A DNA stretch of 64,000 nt from Cherax quadricarinatus (Eukaryota; Arthropoda; Malacostraca; Decapoda; Parastacidae), in contig NC_091341.1 in NCBI RefSeq assembly GCF_038502225.1, positions 3,803,753 through 3,867,752 on the forward strand. Direction: 5' to 3'. Of the stretch, positions 52,898 through 64,000 are shown in pieces (positions within the stretch are counted from its first letter, which is position 1; every line of letters starts with the position of its first letter). A model generated the notes under the pieces. That model saw nothing but the letters and a program-made list of their open reading frames with translations, ran no database searches and was not told where the DNA came from. Made by a program: the position numbers and the translations under genes.

Positions 52898-53774
52898 CTT
52901 CGCCAATTACTTTGCCTCAGGGAGTTCAGATGAATCTCTCCGTGAGGACTGTTACTTATTTTCTCTTGGTTCACTACCGTCTTTCGTGTTTACCACTTAT
53001 TCCCTTCAGTTCCGTAGCATTATTTTATTGTGATTTATACTTCTATAACACAAGCGAGAACAGTACATGGCAAAGACAGTAGAGGACTCTGATGTTCTCT
53101 GAGGCTATCTACTGAGACGAACAGTCTACTCTTGTAGTGTATTATCTAGGTGAACAAGTAAATCGCCTGACTCATAACCTCTGGGACTCGGGATCAATGC
53201 TACCAGTGTTCACAGCAGTAGGTACTAGGATGTTAGTTAACTGATGCGGAAGACATCCTGGAAAAAAAGGGAGGGGAGAGTATACCTTAGAGCTTAGACT
53301 AGAGCTGTGCTTTGAAATGAGCTTAGGTAGGACGACATCTCTTAGCCTACGAAGTATGAAAAGACGAATCTAGTTAAATCAACTGCGGCAAAACAAGCGC
53401 CTGGATTAATTATTATTATCCTAAGGAAGCACTCAGCGTTCGTGTGTGGTATCGCGTCTAAAGAAAGGCAATCAGGTTCCATCCAGTGAAAGGGAAGGGT
53501 ATCGCTAGTTCTCTGGATCAGAGCCCTTTACCAGCATCAAGGTATCAGCCTATAAGAGGTGTGGAGAGGAGAAACGTGTTGACCTCCGCAACACGTCAAC
53601 AGCAACCACAGGAAGCTGGAACACTGTATTGATCCAGAGAAAGACTACCCAAGTAAGAGTTATTCCAGTCCTCACATTGATCGTAAACAATACAGACAAG
53701 TTGATGATTAAGAAACGTGCAATACTGAGTTCCGTCAACCAGTGGCTTTTCTAACATCCCCCCCCCCACTCTCC
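52898..53774. other. No supported gene
   Basis: Unique-looking sequence; a C-run lies near 53759-53767. No coding motif. Confidence 0.5.
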
Positions 53775-53855
53775 GGTACTTTCTGTAACTACTTCAGTCA
53801 CTGGTGGGCGAAACGTCTCGTTGGTACTCAGGTGTTATACCTGTGTCTTATTCAT
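53775..53855 (+). ncRNA. Degenerate hammerhead-module copy
   Basis: TCACTGGTGGGCGAAACGTC (GAAA at about 53810) and the tail GTGTTATACCTGTGTCTTAT resemble the module, but the first core box is missing, as in the 17800 copy. Confidence 0.4.
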
Positions 53856-54124
53856 CAGTCCAGTCCTGCTTGAATGAAACAATGAAGATGTGCAGTTCTT
53901 GTATCCTAGTAAATAAATGTATCCAAGTTAATCCTTGTATCATAGTTAATTCTTGATAACTCTGAGGGTTTAGCGCGTCCCCATGACTATGGTCACAGAG
54001 CTCACCATTACCATGATCTCTGAAGTTTGTTGTGGTTTAACTTCTTTGTTTCTGTCTCCTTTCCTTGTGTTCTCGTTCTCTCTCTCTTCGGTAATTGTTG
54101 ACATGTTATCTTGGATTTTTGTTC

Positions 54125-55250
54125 TTCCCTCCGCTCTACTGTCTGGTATTGTTCTCTCTCCCCCTCCCTCTATCCGTCCGTCCGTCATTCCCTCCCCCTA
54201 TCTATCCGTCCGTCCGTCCGTCACTCCCTCCCTCCCTCCCCCTCCCTCTCTCTCTCCCTCCCCCTCCCTCTCTCCTTCCCTCCCCCTCCCTCTCTCCGTC
54301 CCTCTCTCCGTCCCTCTCTCCGTCCGTCCGTCCCTCCCTCTCCCCGTCTCTATCTCTACCCTCACCCTCTCCCCGTCTCTCTCTACCCCCACCCTCCCTC
54401 TCCCCGTCTCTCTCTCTCTACCCCCACTCCCACACCCTCCCTCTCCCCGTCTCTCTCTCTACCCCCACCCTCTCCCCGTCTCTCTCTACCCCCATCTTCC
54501 CTCTCCCCGTCTCTCTCTACCCCCATCTTCCCTCTCCCCCCCCACCCCCTCCCCCTCTCCCGTCCCCGTCTTTCTACCCCGCACCCTCCCTCTCCCCGTC
54601 TTTCTACCCAGCACCCTCCCTCTCCCCGTCTCTCTTTACTCCCCACCCTCCCTCTCCCCGTCTCTACCCCCACCCTTCCCGTCTCTCTCTACCTCCACCC
54701 TCCCTTTCTCCGTCTCTCTCTACCCCCCACCCTCCCTCTCCCCGTCTGTCTCTACCCCCACCCTCCCTCTCCCCCCCTACCCCCACCCTGCCTATCCCCG
54801 TCTCTCTCTCTACCCCCACCTTCCCTCTCCCCGTCTTTCTACCCCGCACCCTCCCTCTCCCCGTCTCTCTCTACTCCCCACCCTCCCTCTCCCCGTCTCT
54901 ATCCCCACCCTCCCTTTCTCCGTCTCTCTCTACCCCCACCCTCCCTTTCTCCGTCTCTCTACCCCCACCATCCCTCTCCCCGTCTCTACCCCCACCCTCC
55001 CTCTCCCCGTCTCTCTACCCCCACCCTCCCTCTCCCCGTCTCTCTACCCCCACCCTGCCTCTCCCCGTCTCTCTCTACCCCCACCTTCCCTCTCCCCGTC
55101 TCTCTACCCTCCCTCTCCCCGTCTCTCTACCCCCACCCTCCCTCTCCCCGTCTCTCTCTAACCCCACCTTCCCTCTCCCCGTACCCCCCACCTTCCCTCT
55201 CCCCGTCTACCTTCCCTCTCCCCGTCTCTCCCCCCACCCTCCCTCTCCCT
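54125..55250. repeat. 1.1-kb pyrimidine-only minisatellite
   Basis: Almost every base on the plus strand is C or T, apart from A and G inside CCCCGTCTCTCTCTACCCCC units of variable length (about 20-35 bp). Open frames in all three phases (LSPSLSTP) are artefacts. The array ends directly at the T-run tail of a Jockey-type LINE. Confidence 0.95.
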
Positions 55251-55251
55251 C

Positions 55252-55787
55252 TTTTTTTTAACAGGATTTGACAAGGTATATAAATTGACACGCTATATAC
55301 AAGTTAAGGATTCTTAACTATTTTTAACAAGCTAAGAGCTATTACCTACATCAGGTCATTTGAAAGCATTTTCATTGTTATGAAACATACAAGTAGGGAA
55401 CAGGATGAAGTTGGAGCCATCTGTGGGCCAGCATTTTCATTTGATCAACTGACTATCTCGTTGACATCATAATGCTGTACGAACGTGTTCCATACTCGAG
55501 TCATCCTGGGTACATATGATCTCAGATGAAGTGATGTTCTGCTGAAGGTTACAGTCAGAGTGAAATTGTTGCTGTCTGCCCGTCTTGTGGTATAGAAGCT
55601 TGCTCACGCTGTCCTCGAAGTGGATCCAAGTGTGGTACTTTGACAATATTGGCCTTGTACATAACAGTAAGGCCACCCACATCCCTCCTGTGTTGAAGGC
55701 TCTGCTGAAATGACAGATCTATCCAGGATGGGTCCAGGCGAGAGATGAGACGTCTTGCTCTGTTCTCTACTCTGTCAAGAAGTCTCA

Positions 55788-55793
<6 letters not shown>
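55252..55793 (-). mobile_element. Jockey-type LINE, 3' fragment
   Basis: The minus-strand poly(A) tail (T-run 55252-55259) adjoins the pyrimidine array. The coding part resembles the copy at 38562 (TRRAES-type segment, VGGLTVMYK) in broken frames. The 5' truncation at about 55793 falls at LDRVENRARR and adjoins (TCTG)n. Confidence 0.8.
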
Positions 55794-55832
<39 letters not shown>

Positions 55833-55835
55833 CTT
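55790..55835. repeat. (TCTG)n then (TC)n
   Basis: Six TCTG units followed by about ten TC units. Confidence 0.93.
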
Positions 55836-55974
55836 ATCCCTTCTCCTCCCTTCCTCTTCTTCTTTTGACTCCTGCTCTTCAACCTACATTGTGTTCTAGG
55901 TAGGTGATCTTGGTTGCCAATATGACGTTTTTCAGAGCATAGTTCTAGCTGCCCAGACAACTTTTGTTCCGAGT
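55836..55974. other. No supported gene
   Basis: Short T/C-rich then unique spacer. Confidence 0.5.
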
Positions 55975-58137
55975 AGGTAAATTAGATCTAACAAAAATGA
56001 TCCCAAATGGAAGAACAATAGATTAAAACATCTCATTGGTCAAAAGAGAGGTATATATAGGCCTATCAAAAGAGGGGATGGGCAGTTAAGAAATCAATAT
56101 ATTCAATTAATGAGAGAAATAAAGAAAGGAATAAGAAAAGCAAAAAGAGACTAAGGTCGCAAGGGATTCAAAGACTAACCCAAAAGGGTTCTTTCAGGTA
56201 TACAGAAGTAAGATTAGGGACAAGATTGGCCCACTTAAGAGCAACACTGGTCAGATCACTGACAGTGATGAGGATATGTGTGAAATTCTAAATACCTACT
56301 TCCTCTCAGTTTTCACCCAGGAAAATACTAGCGATATTCCCGAAATAATAGATTACGTAGAACAGGATGATAATAAACTATGTACGATTGCGGTAACTAG
56401 TGACATGGTCCTCAGATAAATAGAGAAACTAAAACCTAACAAATCCCCAGGTCCTGATGAACTGTCTGCAAGGGTGTTAAAGGAATGTAAAGAGGAACTT
56501 AGCATACCTTTGGCTAATCTTTTTAACATGTCACTACAAACTGGCATAGTGCCTGATAAGTGGAAAATGGCAAATGTAATACCTATTTACAAGGCAGGTG
56601 ACAGGTCCTTGGCTTCGAACTATAGACCAATAAGCCTTACCTCCATTGTGGGAAAATTTATGGAATCAATAATTGCCGATGCAATTCATAGCCATCTTGA
56701 CAGGCACAGATTGATTAATGATTCTCAACACGGTTTTACAAAGGGGCGTTCCTGTCTTACGAATTTACTAACTTTTTTCACGAAGGTGTTTGATCATGGC
56801 AATGAATATGATATTGTGTATATGGACTTCAGTAAGGCTTTCGATAGAGTTCCACACCATAGGCTATTGAGGAAACTTAGGGCACACGGAATAGGAGGAG
56901 AATTTTTTTCCTGGGTAGAGGCATGGCTGACAAATAGACAGCAGAGAGTTTGCATAAATGGGAAGAAATCAGAATGGGGGCACGTCACAAGCGGTGTTCC
57001 TCAGGGGTCAGTGTTGGGCCCGTTGTTGTTCACAATTTACATAAACGACATAGATGAGGGAATAAATAGCGACATAAGCAAATTTGCTGATGACACCAAA
57101 ATAGGCCGTCCAATTCATTCTAATGAGGACATTAGAGCACTCCAGGATGATTTGAATAGACTGACGCAATGGTCGGAGAAGTGGCAGATGCAGTTTAGTA
57201 TTGACAAATGCAAAGTTCTAAATGTTAGACAGTTAAATAACCATGCCACATATAAAGTAAATAATGTAGATCATAATACTACCGATTGCGAAAAGGATTT
57301 AGGAGTTCTGGTTAGCAGTAACCTAAAACCAAGACAACAGTGCATTAGTGTTCGTAATAAAGCTAACAGAATTCTTGGCTTCATATCTAGAAGTATAAAT
57401 AGAAGTCCTCAGGTTGTTCTTCAACTCTATATATCCTTGGTTAGGCCTCATTTAGACTATGCTGCTCAGTTCTGGTCACCGTATTACAAAATGGATATAA
57501 ATGCTCTGGAAAACGTACAAAGGAGGATGATAAAGATGATCCCATGTATCAGAAATCTTTCCTATGAGGATAGACTGAAGGCCCTGAATCTGCACTCTCT
57601 CGAAAGGCGTAGAATTAGGGGGGATATGATCGAGGTGTATAAATGAAAAACAGGAATAAATAAAGGGGATGTAAATAGTGTGCCGAAAATTTCCAGCCAA
57701 GACAGGACTCGCAGCAATGATTTCAAGTTGGAAAAATTCAGATTCAGGAAGGATATAGGAAAGCACTGGTTTGGTAATAGAGTTGTGGATGAGTGGAACA
57801 AGCTCCCGAGTACAGTTATTGAGGCTAAAACGTTGTGTAATTTTTAAAATAGGTTAGATAAATACATGAGTGGGTGTGGCTGGGTGTGAGTTGGACCTGA
57901 CTAGCTTGTGCTGCTGGGTCTGGTACAGTGCTCCATCCTTGAGTGGGGATGACCAGACTGGGTGAGTTACTGGGATAATCCGGGGGGGGTGGGATATTGG
58001 GATAATCCGGGGGGTGGGTTATTGGGATAATCCGGGGGGTGGGTCATTGGTCTTATCGGGGGGGGGGGACATGGACCTGCTCCGCATGGGTCAGTAGGCC
58101 TGTTGCAGTGTTCTTTCTTTCTTATGTTCTTATGTTA
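55975..58137 (+). pseudogene. CR1-type LINE, longest copy, inactivated by stops
   Basis: The linker (QLMREIKKGIRKAKRD) is broken; TAA at 56417-56419 interrupts VLR/IEKL. The main frame 56474-57646 gives 390 residues of reverse transcriptase: NYRPISLTSIVGKFMESII, VYMDFSKAFDRVPHHRLLRK, SGVPQGSVLGPLLFTIYIND, SKFADDTKIG (catalytic FADD intact), WSEKWQMQFSIDKCKVLNV and YISLVRPHLDYAAQFW. TGA at 57644 replaces the tryptophan of the conserved VYKWK. The C-terminus then continues to about 57845 with another stop. The 3' UTR contains a local tandem repeat and ends in CTTATGTTCTTATGTTAT, the family's 3' repeat. No endonuclease domain is seen, so it is 5' truncated. Confidence 0.88.
57965..58072. repeat. 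G-rich tandem repeat in the CR1 3' UTR
   Basis: Four units of about 27 bp (GGGATAATCCGGGGGGTGGG), ending in a G-run. The other CR1 copies here (3097, 60271) lack it. Confidence 0.85.
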
Positions 58138-58384
58138 TCTCCCTTTACTCCACTTTCCCGCTTCCCTTCCCCCTTTCACCTGCCCATCCTCTCCTCCTCC
58201 ACACGCCCTTGCCCTTTTCAGACATCTTTCCCATCTCGCTCTCTCCTGCCCACACCAGCCCAGGCTGGTGTTGGATTATCTCACGCCTCGGGAGGCTGTA
58301 ATCACGATGCCCGCCGTATTCCATTAGTGGCTGATGGATGAGCTGAAATGTGTCGTAATAATCACTACACAGCACCAGCTTAGG
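58138..58384. other. No supported gene
   Basis: T/C-rich stretch, then unique sequence with CCAGCCCAGGCTGG, a short palindrome near 58256. Confidence 0.5.
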
Positions 58385-59232
58385 GCCTGTCAGTGCCTAC
58401 TGAAGCCTAGGGGACTGCCAGTGCCTACTGAAGCCTAGGGGCCTGTCAGTGCCTACTGAAGCCTAGGGGCCTGTCAGTGCCTACTGAAGCCTAGGGGCCT
58501 GTCAGTGCCTACTGAAGCCTAGGGGACTGCCAGTGCCTACTGAAGCCTAGGGGACTGCCAGTGCCTACTGAAGCCTAGGGGACTGCCAGTGCCTACTGAA
58601 GCCTAGGGGACTGCCAGTGCCTACTGAAGCCTAGGGGGCCAGTGCCTACTGAAGCCTAGGGGACTGCCAGTGTCTACTGAAGCCTAGGGGACTGGTGCCT
58701 ACTGAAGCCTAGGGGCCAGTGCCTACTGAAGCCTAGGGGACTGCCAGTGCCTACTGAAGCCTAGGGGACTGGTGCCTACTGAAGCCTAGGGGACTGTCCT
58801 ACTGAAGCCTAGGGGACTGCCAGTGCCTACTGAAGCCTAGGGGACTGCCAGTGCCTACTGAAGCCTAGGGGACTGCCAGTGCCTACTGAAGCCTAGGGGA
58901 CTGCCAGTGCCTACTGAAGCCTAGGGGACTGCCAGTGCCTACTGAAGCCTAGGGGACTGCCAGTGCCTACTGAAGCCTAGGGGACTGCCAGTGCCTACTG
59001 AAGCCTAGGGGACTGCCAGTGCCTACTGAAGCCTAGGGGACTGCCAGTGCCTACTGAAGCCTAGGGGACTGCCAGTGCCTACTGAAGCCTAGGGGACTGC
59101 CAGTGCCTACTGAAGCCTAGGGGACTGCCAGTGCCTACTGAAGCCTAGGGGACTGCCAGTGCCTACTGAAGCCTAGGGGACTGCCAGTGCCTACTGAAGC
59201 CTAGGGGACTGCCAGTGCCTACTGAAGCCTTC
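58385..59232. repeat. 28-bp minisatellite, about 31 units
   Basis: Units contain GCCTACTGAAGCCTAGGGGA and CTGCCAGT. Shortened units (20-25 bp) lie between 58630 and 58800; the right half is almost perfect. CCTAGG makes a palindrome in every unit. Confidence 0.96.
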
Positions 59233-59259
59233 GGGGCTGTCGATCACTATTGAACTTGA

Positions 59260-59430
59260 TGGAAGATGCGGAGAGGGAGGGTTGAGGTAATCAGTTTCTC
59301 AGCCTAGAGATGATAGATTCAGTCCGTCAGCTTTGATGAAAGTACTACCTCTCATCATGGCTGAGGGACTGAACATATCTCTAGGCTGAGAGACTTGATC
59401 AACAAGCCCCGTCCTCGCATCTTCCACCAG
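59260..59430. mobile_element. Inverted module-body fragment, hammerhead lost
   Basis: GTAATCAGTTTCTCAGCCTAGAGAT and its reverse ATCTCTAGGCTGAGAGACTTG are opposed, with further outer matches (GATGCGGAG / CTCGCATC). These are the body sequences of the hammerhead modules without their ribozyme. Confidence 0.55.
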
Positions 59431-60270
59431 GTCCAGTTTCAGGTTCAGGTAGGTTTGCCAGGACGGGTCCTGGCCCGGGTCTTCATGTGGTGATCCGGCA
59501 GTGGCTCCCGAAGGATTGTCGGAGTTCGTACAAGTGATGTACCGTTTACAGCCTTATGACAAAAGTACGGTTAGTTTTCTTGGGTTCAAATGGCGTCAGG
59601 GCCGGTGTTCTTGCTGGTATGAGGCTTTCAACTCTCAAAAGCTCTATTCCATTTGAGCCATTCTTGACACTCAGGCCGCAGCCAGTGTAGACTCAGGAGA
59701 TTCTGTGGAACGCATCTTCGACAGATTCACTGAATCTGTTTGCAGGTGTAACTCCTCAGCTACGTTGTATCTTAGATACTGTGGTGTTGGCGAAGTTTCT
59801 CGAAATACAGTATACCACAGCTAGATAGTAAACGCAAATGATAGGCTAAATGCTCAAAGAAGTTGCTGGCTACAACTCCAACTAATGTTAGTATTGTGAA
59901 AATAATGTACATAGACTTCAGTAGATACTTATTATAATACAAAAAAGCAATAACCCTACTACGGTCATACAGATTTTTATATGATTAAGTTATGCCAATG
60001 TTAATATTTGCTAGAGAAATATATTCCACCTTTGGAGTTAATGCAAAGCGACGGCCTTTGAATAATTTTGAATTCTCCTAAAACTATGTAGTTCTTAACA
60101 TGAGAAAGGAGATCGATAATTTTTAAAGGAGTGGCCTGGTAAGCCAGTGGAAGGTCTCTGTCAGACGATCAAAAGCTCCAACTGCAGGTTATATGACTAT
60201 GACCTGCGTCATGAAACACTTGTCCTGTTTCTTGACAAACTTTACCTAGCCTAAAGGAGCTTGGTATTTT
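59431..60270. other. No supported gene
   Basis: Unique-looking sequence; no coding motif recognised. Confidence 0.5.
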
Positions 60271-61069
60271 ACATAAGAATGAAAGAACACTGCAGCAGGC
60301 CTACTGGCCCATGCGAGACAGGTCCAATTCTCCCACCGGCTTAAGCCAATGCCTTAACCTAGTCAGGTCAGGTCACTTCCACTTAAGGAAGGAGCATGGC
60401 ATCAGACCTAGTAGCACAAGCTAGTCAGGTCCAACTTATACCCACTCATGTATTTATCTAACCTATTTTCAAAACTACACAACGTCTTAGCTTCTATGAC
60501 GGTACTCGGGAGTTTGTTCCACTCATCCACAACTCTATTACCAAACCAGTGCTTTCCTATATCCTTCCTGAATCTGAATTTTTCCAGCTTAAAGCCATTG
60601 CTGCGAGTCCTATCTAGGCTAGATATTCATAGCACGCTATTTACATCCCTTTTATTAATTCCTGTTTTCCATTTATACACCTCAATCATATCCCCCCCAA
60701 TTCTACGCCTTTCTAGAGAGTGCAGATTCAGGGCCCTCAATCTATCCTCATAGGGAAGTTTTCTGATACATGGGATCAACTTTGTCATCCTCCTTTGTAC
60801 GTTTTCCAGCGCATTTATATCCATTCTGTAATACGGTAACCAAAACTGTGGAGCATAACCTAAATGAGGCCTAACCAAGGATATATAGAGTTGAAGAACA
60901 ACCTGAGGACTTCTATTATTTATACTTCTTGATATTAAGCCAAGGATTCTGTTAGCTTTATTGCGAACACTTGTGCATTGTTGTCTTGGTTTCAAATTAC
61001 TGCTAACCTCAACTCCTAAATCCTTCAGTAATATTAAGATCTACATTATTTAGTTTATACTTTGCATTT
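60271..61069 (-). pseudogene. CR1-type LINE, 5'-truncated copy, minus strand
   Basis: The minus-strand frame 60627-60995 encodes QQCTSVRNKANRILGLISRS, YISLVRPHLGYAPQFWLPYY and RRMTKLIPCIRKLPYEDRLR, with RRRIGGDMIEVYKWKTGIN. The conserved tryptophan lost in the 55975 copy is present here. The C-terminus continues in another frame to about 60440, and the 3' end is CATTCTTATGT. Truncated near 61069. Confidence 0.85.
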
Positions 61070-61799
61070 GTCCATTTCCAGCGTTAGTGACAGGATAATT
61101 GAACATAATATTTTAGTTGCCATCAAAATGTTGAAAAATGAATCAAGACGCTGTCATCATAAATCTTGCTAAATGTCTGGAGGTAAACGCCCATGCAGAT
61201 ATGTAATTAAAACGGATGCGTAATTATAACCCGCACGATCTATATCTCTGTAGACGACAAGAACACTTCACCTCTCCATGGAAGTTGTGTTCACTGAATA
61301 TCGCATATATGAAAGCCACTCCCAAGAAGCTCATCCCCATTAATCCTTTCCTTTAACCACTTGCAAAGGCATTTATTCAATAAATTTTTCTCTTAACTAT
61401 TAGTAAAAATATACCAGAAGTTTCATACATCGATGGATCTAAGCAGGAGTCTACTGGCAGGGTTGCATCTTCTCTTGTTGCTACAGTCTATATACATGTA
61501 ACGCTAGAAACCTTGTTGTTATGCATAAGATTCAAGAACTAGGTATCTACACTACAAACTAAGTTTTTGCATCCAAATAGTTTGACTTGTTGATCATTAG
61601 TGATTCTGTCATCACTGAAGCTTATTCTAGTATTGGGGAGAGGTCTAAAACTAGTCAAGTGGTGGGGAGAAGCTGACATCTAGTCTAGTGGTGGGGAGAG
61701 GCCTACAGGTAGTCTGAAGGTAAGGAATGTAGGGGTAAAGGAGTGAGACCAGCTGGCAGTTGGGTGCACTAGAGCTGAGCCTGCATCCCTGTTGAAAGT
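61070..61799. other. No gene; one short duplication
   Basis: A ~35-bp segment with AGTGGTGGGGAGAGGC-type sequence is repeated two to three times at 61635-61715. No coding motif. Confidence 0.5.
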
Positions 61800-61998
61800 T
61801 CCATCAATCTTGTAGATTGATGGACTGAACACATCGACTCAAGGCTGAGGGACTGATTACCTCAAACTCCTCCTCTCCTTACACCACCTGCTTTGTATTG
61901 GACTGAAGAACCCACTGTGTGGCGAAACGTTTCCTGAATAAAGATTCCCATATGTTGCACAAGTGTCTCAATCTTCAACTTGTCGGTTTCTCAAATCA
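61800..61998 (+). mobile_element. Hammerhead-AATAAA module
   Basis: Body GATGGACTGAACACATCGAC and GAGGGACTGATTACCTCAAA, then CTGAAGA (61903-61909), stem II CCAC/GTGG with one C-C mismatch, GAAA (61924-61927), ACGT and T. GGA pairs with TCC, and TATT with AATA, for stem I. AATAAA at 61937-61942; tail ends CAACTTGTCGGTTTCTC. The TATA box is not seen upstream, so the copy is 5' truncated. Confidence 0.7.
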
Positions 61999-63134
61999 TT
62001 CATCACAGCGTACGTTGACGTTGTTTCACTCTCACTGGACAAACACGGATCACGAAAGAGGTCACACACTCGCCGTCCTACGGCCTGGTGTAGACTAGCA
62101 ACAAACATTCGCTGTGTACCGCTCATATAATAAAAGTAAGGCTCGCCACCACACCTATTACACGCTAGTGCAAATATTGTCAAAACCAAATGCAACAATA
62201 TTTACGTTCTCTCCAGCTGTGTAAGAGAGAGGAAAGCACTATTATAAACAACGGTGTCTCCTAAGTCTGGAACAATAGGTAAAACTGGAAAAAAAAAGAC
62301 CGTAACAAAGGTTTCAACTCAGAGGATGTTCAATGTGTACGCTATTATTATTATTGATACGTGATGGCAAACGAGATATCCAGTCAACAAGCACACGACA
62401 TTATAGCACTTGTAAAAACAGTCGTAAGGATGACTGTTGAAGTCACCATCAACAGCAGTAATCTGGCCATGAGCAGTAGCTCCCTGTTTCCGCCATAGAC
62501 ACACTATAATTGCCTTTTTATATTTTAAGTTTTCCTTGTGGTATGCTACAACTTACTACGTTTTATAGGTGTTGTTCAACGTAACTTAACTTATAAACGT
62601 GCTGTAAACCGTATGTGAAGAAGTGACTTAATTGGTGTGAGGACAGTGGTGTTACAAGAGTCGTTGATGTTAACTGCTCAGCTGGAGGGTTGGCAGCCAC
62701 AACACACCCGCTGAGACATGCTCACTGTGTTAGCGGATCATGCTGACTTAGCTTTGACTTAGGGGGATCACGACTGTTTATTGTTTGTACGATGACTGTG
62801 AGCAGGTCATCAGCTGTTTCTGGGTGTTGGTTTACCCCCAGCTTGTCTAACTCTGGGGAAAACAACACAGGGCAAAGCACTGACGAAATAAGAAAGTTAT
62901 TATATTTAGGGGAAAGCGCTACACCCATCGTGGTATACAGCGGGAACGGTGGTAATCAAGAGCTCCTCACCGGTATCAAGGCTTGAAGGTGGTAAAACAG
63001 GATCTCACGGTCTAGAGCGAAGATTTCTGCTAAGAACTCCACAATACATAAAAGAATAGACGATGCTATCATATAGCAACCTAGAGTTACCTCCACTCAT
63101 ACTACTCATACTACCCTCTGTGTCCTTGTAATAT
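61999..63134. other. No supported gene
   Basis: About 1.1 kb with no recognised coding, RNA or transposon content. Confidence 0.5.
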
Positions 63135-63250
63135 CTGTATCGGCTTGACAAAGCTCCTGGAGAGCGAAACGTTGCCACAGTAAAATGTCACATTAGTTGC
63201 AATTCGTGTCCGTTTACCTAACATTTTGTCGGTAATTCTACCATTATTAA
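63135..63250 (+). ncRNA. Hammerhead-module copy, U3-A8 type
   Basis: TTGACAA (63145-63151), GCTC/GAGC stem II, GAAA (63166-63169), ACGT, T, GCC; GGC before the core pairs with GCC after it. AGTAAAATG stands in place of AATAAA. It resembles the 51770 copy and keeps the TTGTCGGTAATTCTACC tail. Confidence 0.6.
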
Positions 63251-63342
63251 CTCTAAATACTATCAGTGATAGTCCCACGTACACTGTCTTGACACACCAG
63301 GTCAAGACGGAAAAGACAAAAATGCTCTTACTCCGCTTGCTT

Positions 63343-63832
63343 CATATTGTGCTTGACTTAGTGGAATATTGTGCTTGACTTAGTGGAATATTGTGCTTGA
63401 CTTAGTGGAATATTGTGCTTGACTTAGTGGAATATTGTGCTTGACTTAGTGGAATATTGTGCTTGACTTAGTGGAATATTGTGCTTGACTTAGTGGAATA
63501 TTGTGCTTGACTTAGTGGAATATTGTGCTTGACTTTGTGGAATATTGTGCTTGACTTTGTGGAATATTGTGCTTGACTTTGTGGAATATTGTGCTTGACT
63601 TTGTGAAATATTGTGCTTGACTTTGTGAAATATTGTGCTTGACTTTGTGGAATATTGTGCTTGACTTTGTGGAATATTGTGCTTGACTTTGTGAAATATT
63701 GTGCTTGACTTTGTGGAATATTGTGCTTGACTTTGTGAAATATTGTGCTTGACTTTGTGAAATATTGTGCTTGACTTTGTGGAATATTGTGCTTGACTTT
63801 GTGGAATATTGTGCTTGACTTTGTGGAATATT
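63343..63832. repeat. 22-bp minisatellite, about 22 units
   Basis: Unit TTGTGCTTGACTTAGTGGAA plus TA. The first nine units carry TTAGTGG; all later units carry TTTGTGG, with scattered TGTGAAA variants. The switch is sharp and polar. Confidence 0.96.
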
Positions 63833-64000
63833 TAAATATGCTTCTATCGTAAAGGAAGAAACATTCTACAACTTGACTTTCCGCATCTGCTTCCACCTAA
63901 GTTCATTTTGTTATGTATCGCTGCTACAAAGGTCTTCCACTTTGCCTAACTTTAAGGAGCGTATTAAACATATTCAGTAAAGTGGGGAAAGATTTTGGTA
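63833..64000. other. No supported feature
   Basis: Unique sequence to the window edge. Confidence 0.5.

Noticed and set aside
53983..55271. Three overlapping ~390-residue Pro/Ser/Leu-rich frames
   Set aside because: All three phases of one pyrimidine tract are open at once, which is a composition effect.

Overview
This window reads as animal nuclear DNA with a very high repeat load. I infer a decapod crustacean, possibly a crayfish. The basis is the mix of Penelope-like, CR1, Jockey-type and RTE-type retroelements, abundant (TA)n and (GT)n tracts, and many minisatellites. No host protein-coding gene, rRNA gene or intact tRNA gene could be supported. Every coding region recognised belongs to a mobile element, and all but one of these are broken.

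Layout. 1-6.3 kb: a truncated MITE, a 46-bp satellite, a 41-bp array split by a CR1 insertion, SINE-head palindromes and smaller minisatellites. 6.3-10 kb: a hAT-type MITE with 8-bp target duplications and degenerate LINE pieces. 10-18.9 kb: (TA)n tracts, MITE copies, a tRNA-derived SINE, a 35-bp array and a 1.7-kb 30-bp array. 18.9-25.6 kb: small arrays, hammerhead-bearing modules, CR1, Penelope and Jockey-type fragments. 25.6-28 kb: a decayed RTE-type LINE. 28.0-38.1 kb: a Penelope-like element (PLE) with inverted hammerhead-bearing ends, split by a structurally complete Ty3/Gypsy element (29058-38002). Its 324-bp LTRs look identical by eye, and gag and pro-pol are open. 38.2-40 kb: a MITE fused to a Jockey-type LINE. 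40-50.5 kb: minisatellites, two decayed PLE pieces and foldback sequences. 50.9-53.9 kb: a cluster of hammerhead-bearing modules. 54.1-64 kb: a 1.1-kb pyrimidine tract, Jockey and CR1 copies, and 28-bp and 22-bp arrays.

The most interesting signal is a dispersed family of short modules seen on both strands. The best copies contain, in order, a TATA box, a body, a hammerhead-ribozyme core (CTGANGA, stem II, GAAA, short palindromic stem III, stem I) and an AATAAA signal. Stems I and II differ between copies yet remain complementary. Core positions 3 and 8 also switch together (C-G in some copies, U-A in others). Two insertions carry 12-13 bp target-site duplications and inverted (head-to-head) parts. 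The same ribozyme layout, with different sequence, sits in the inverted ends of the PLE. I infer small non-autonomous retroelements with LTR-like ends, related to or mobilised by PLEs. The hammerhead/PLE link is established; this module family, its foldback forms and the 3-8 covariation are what deserve follow-up.
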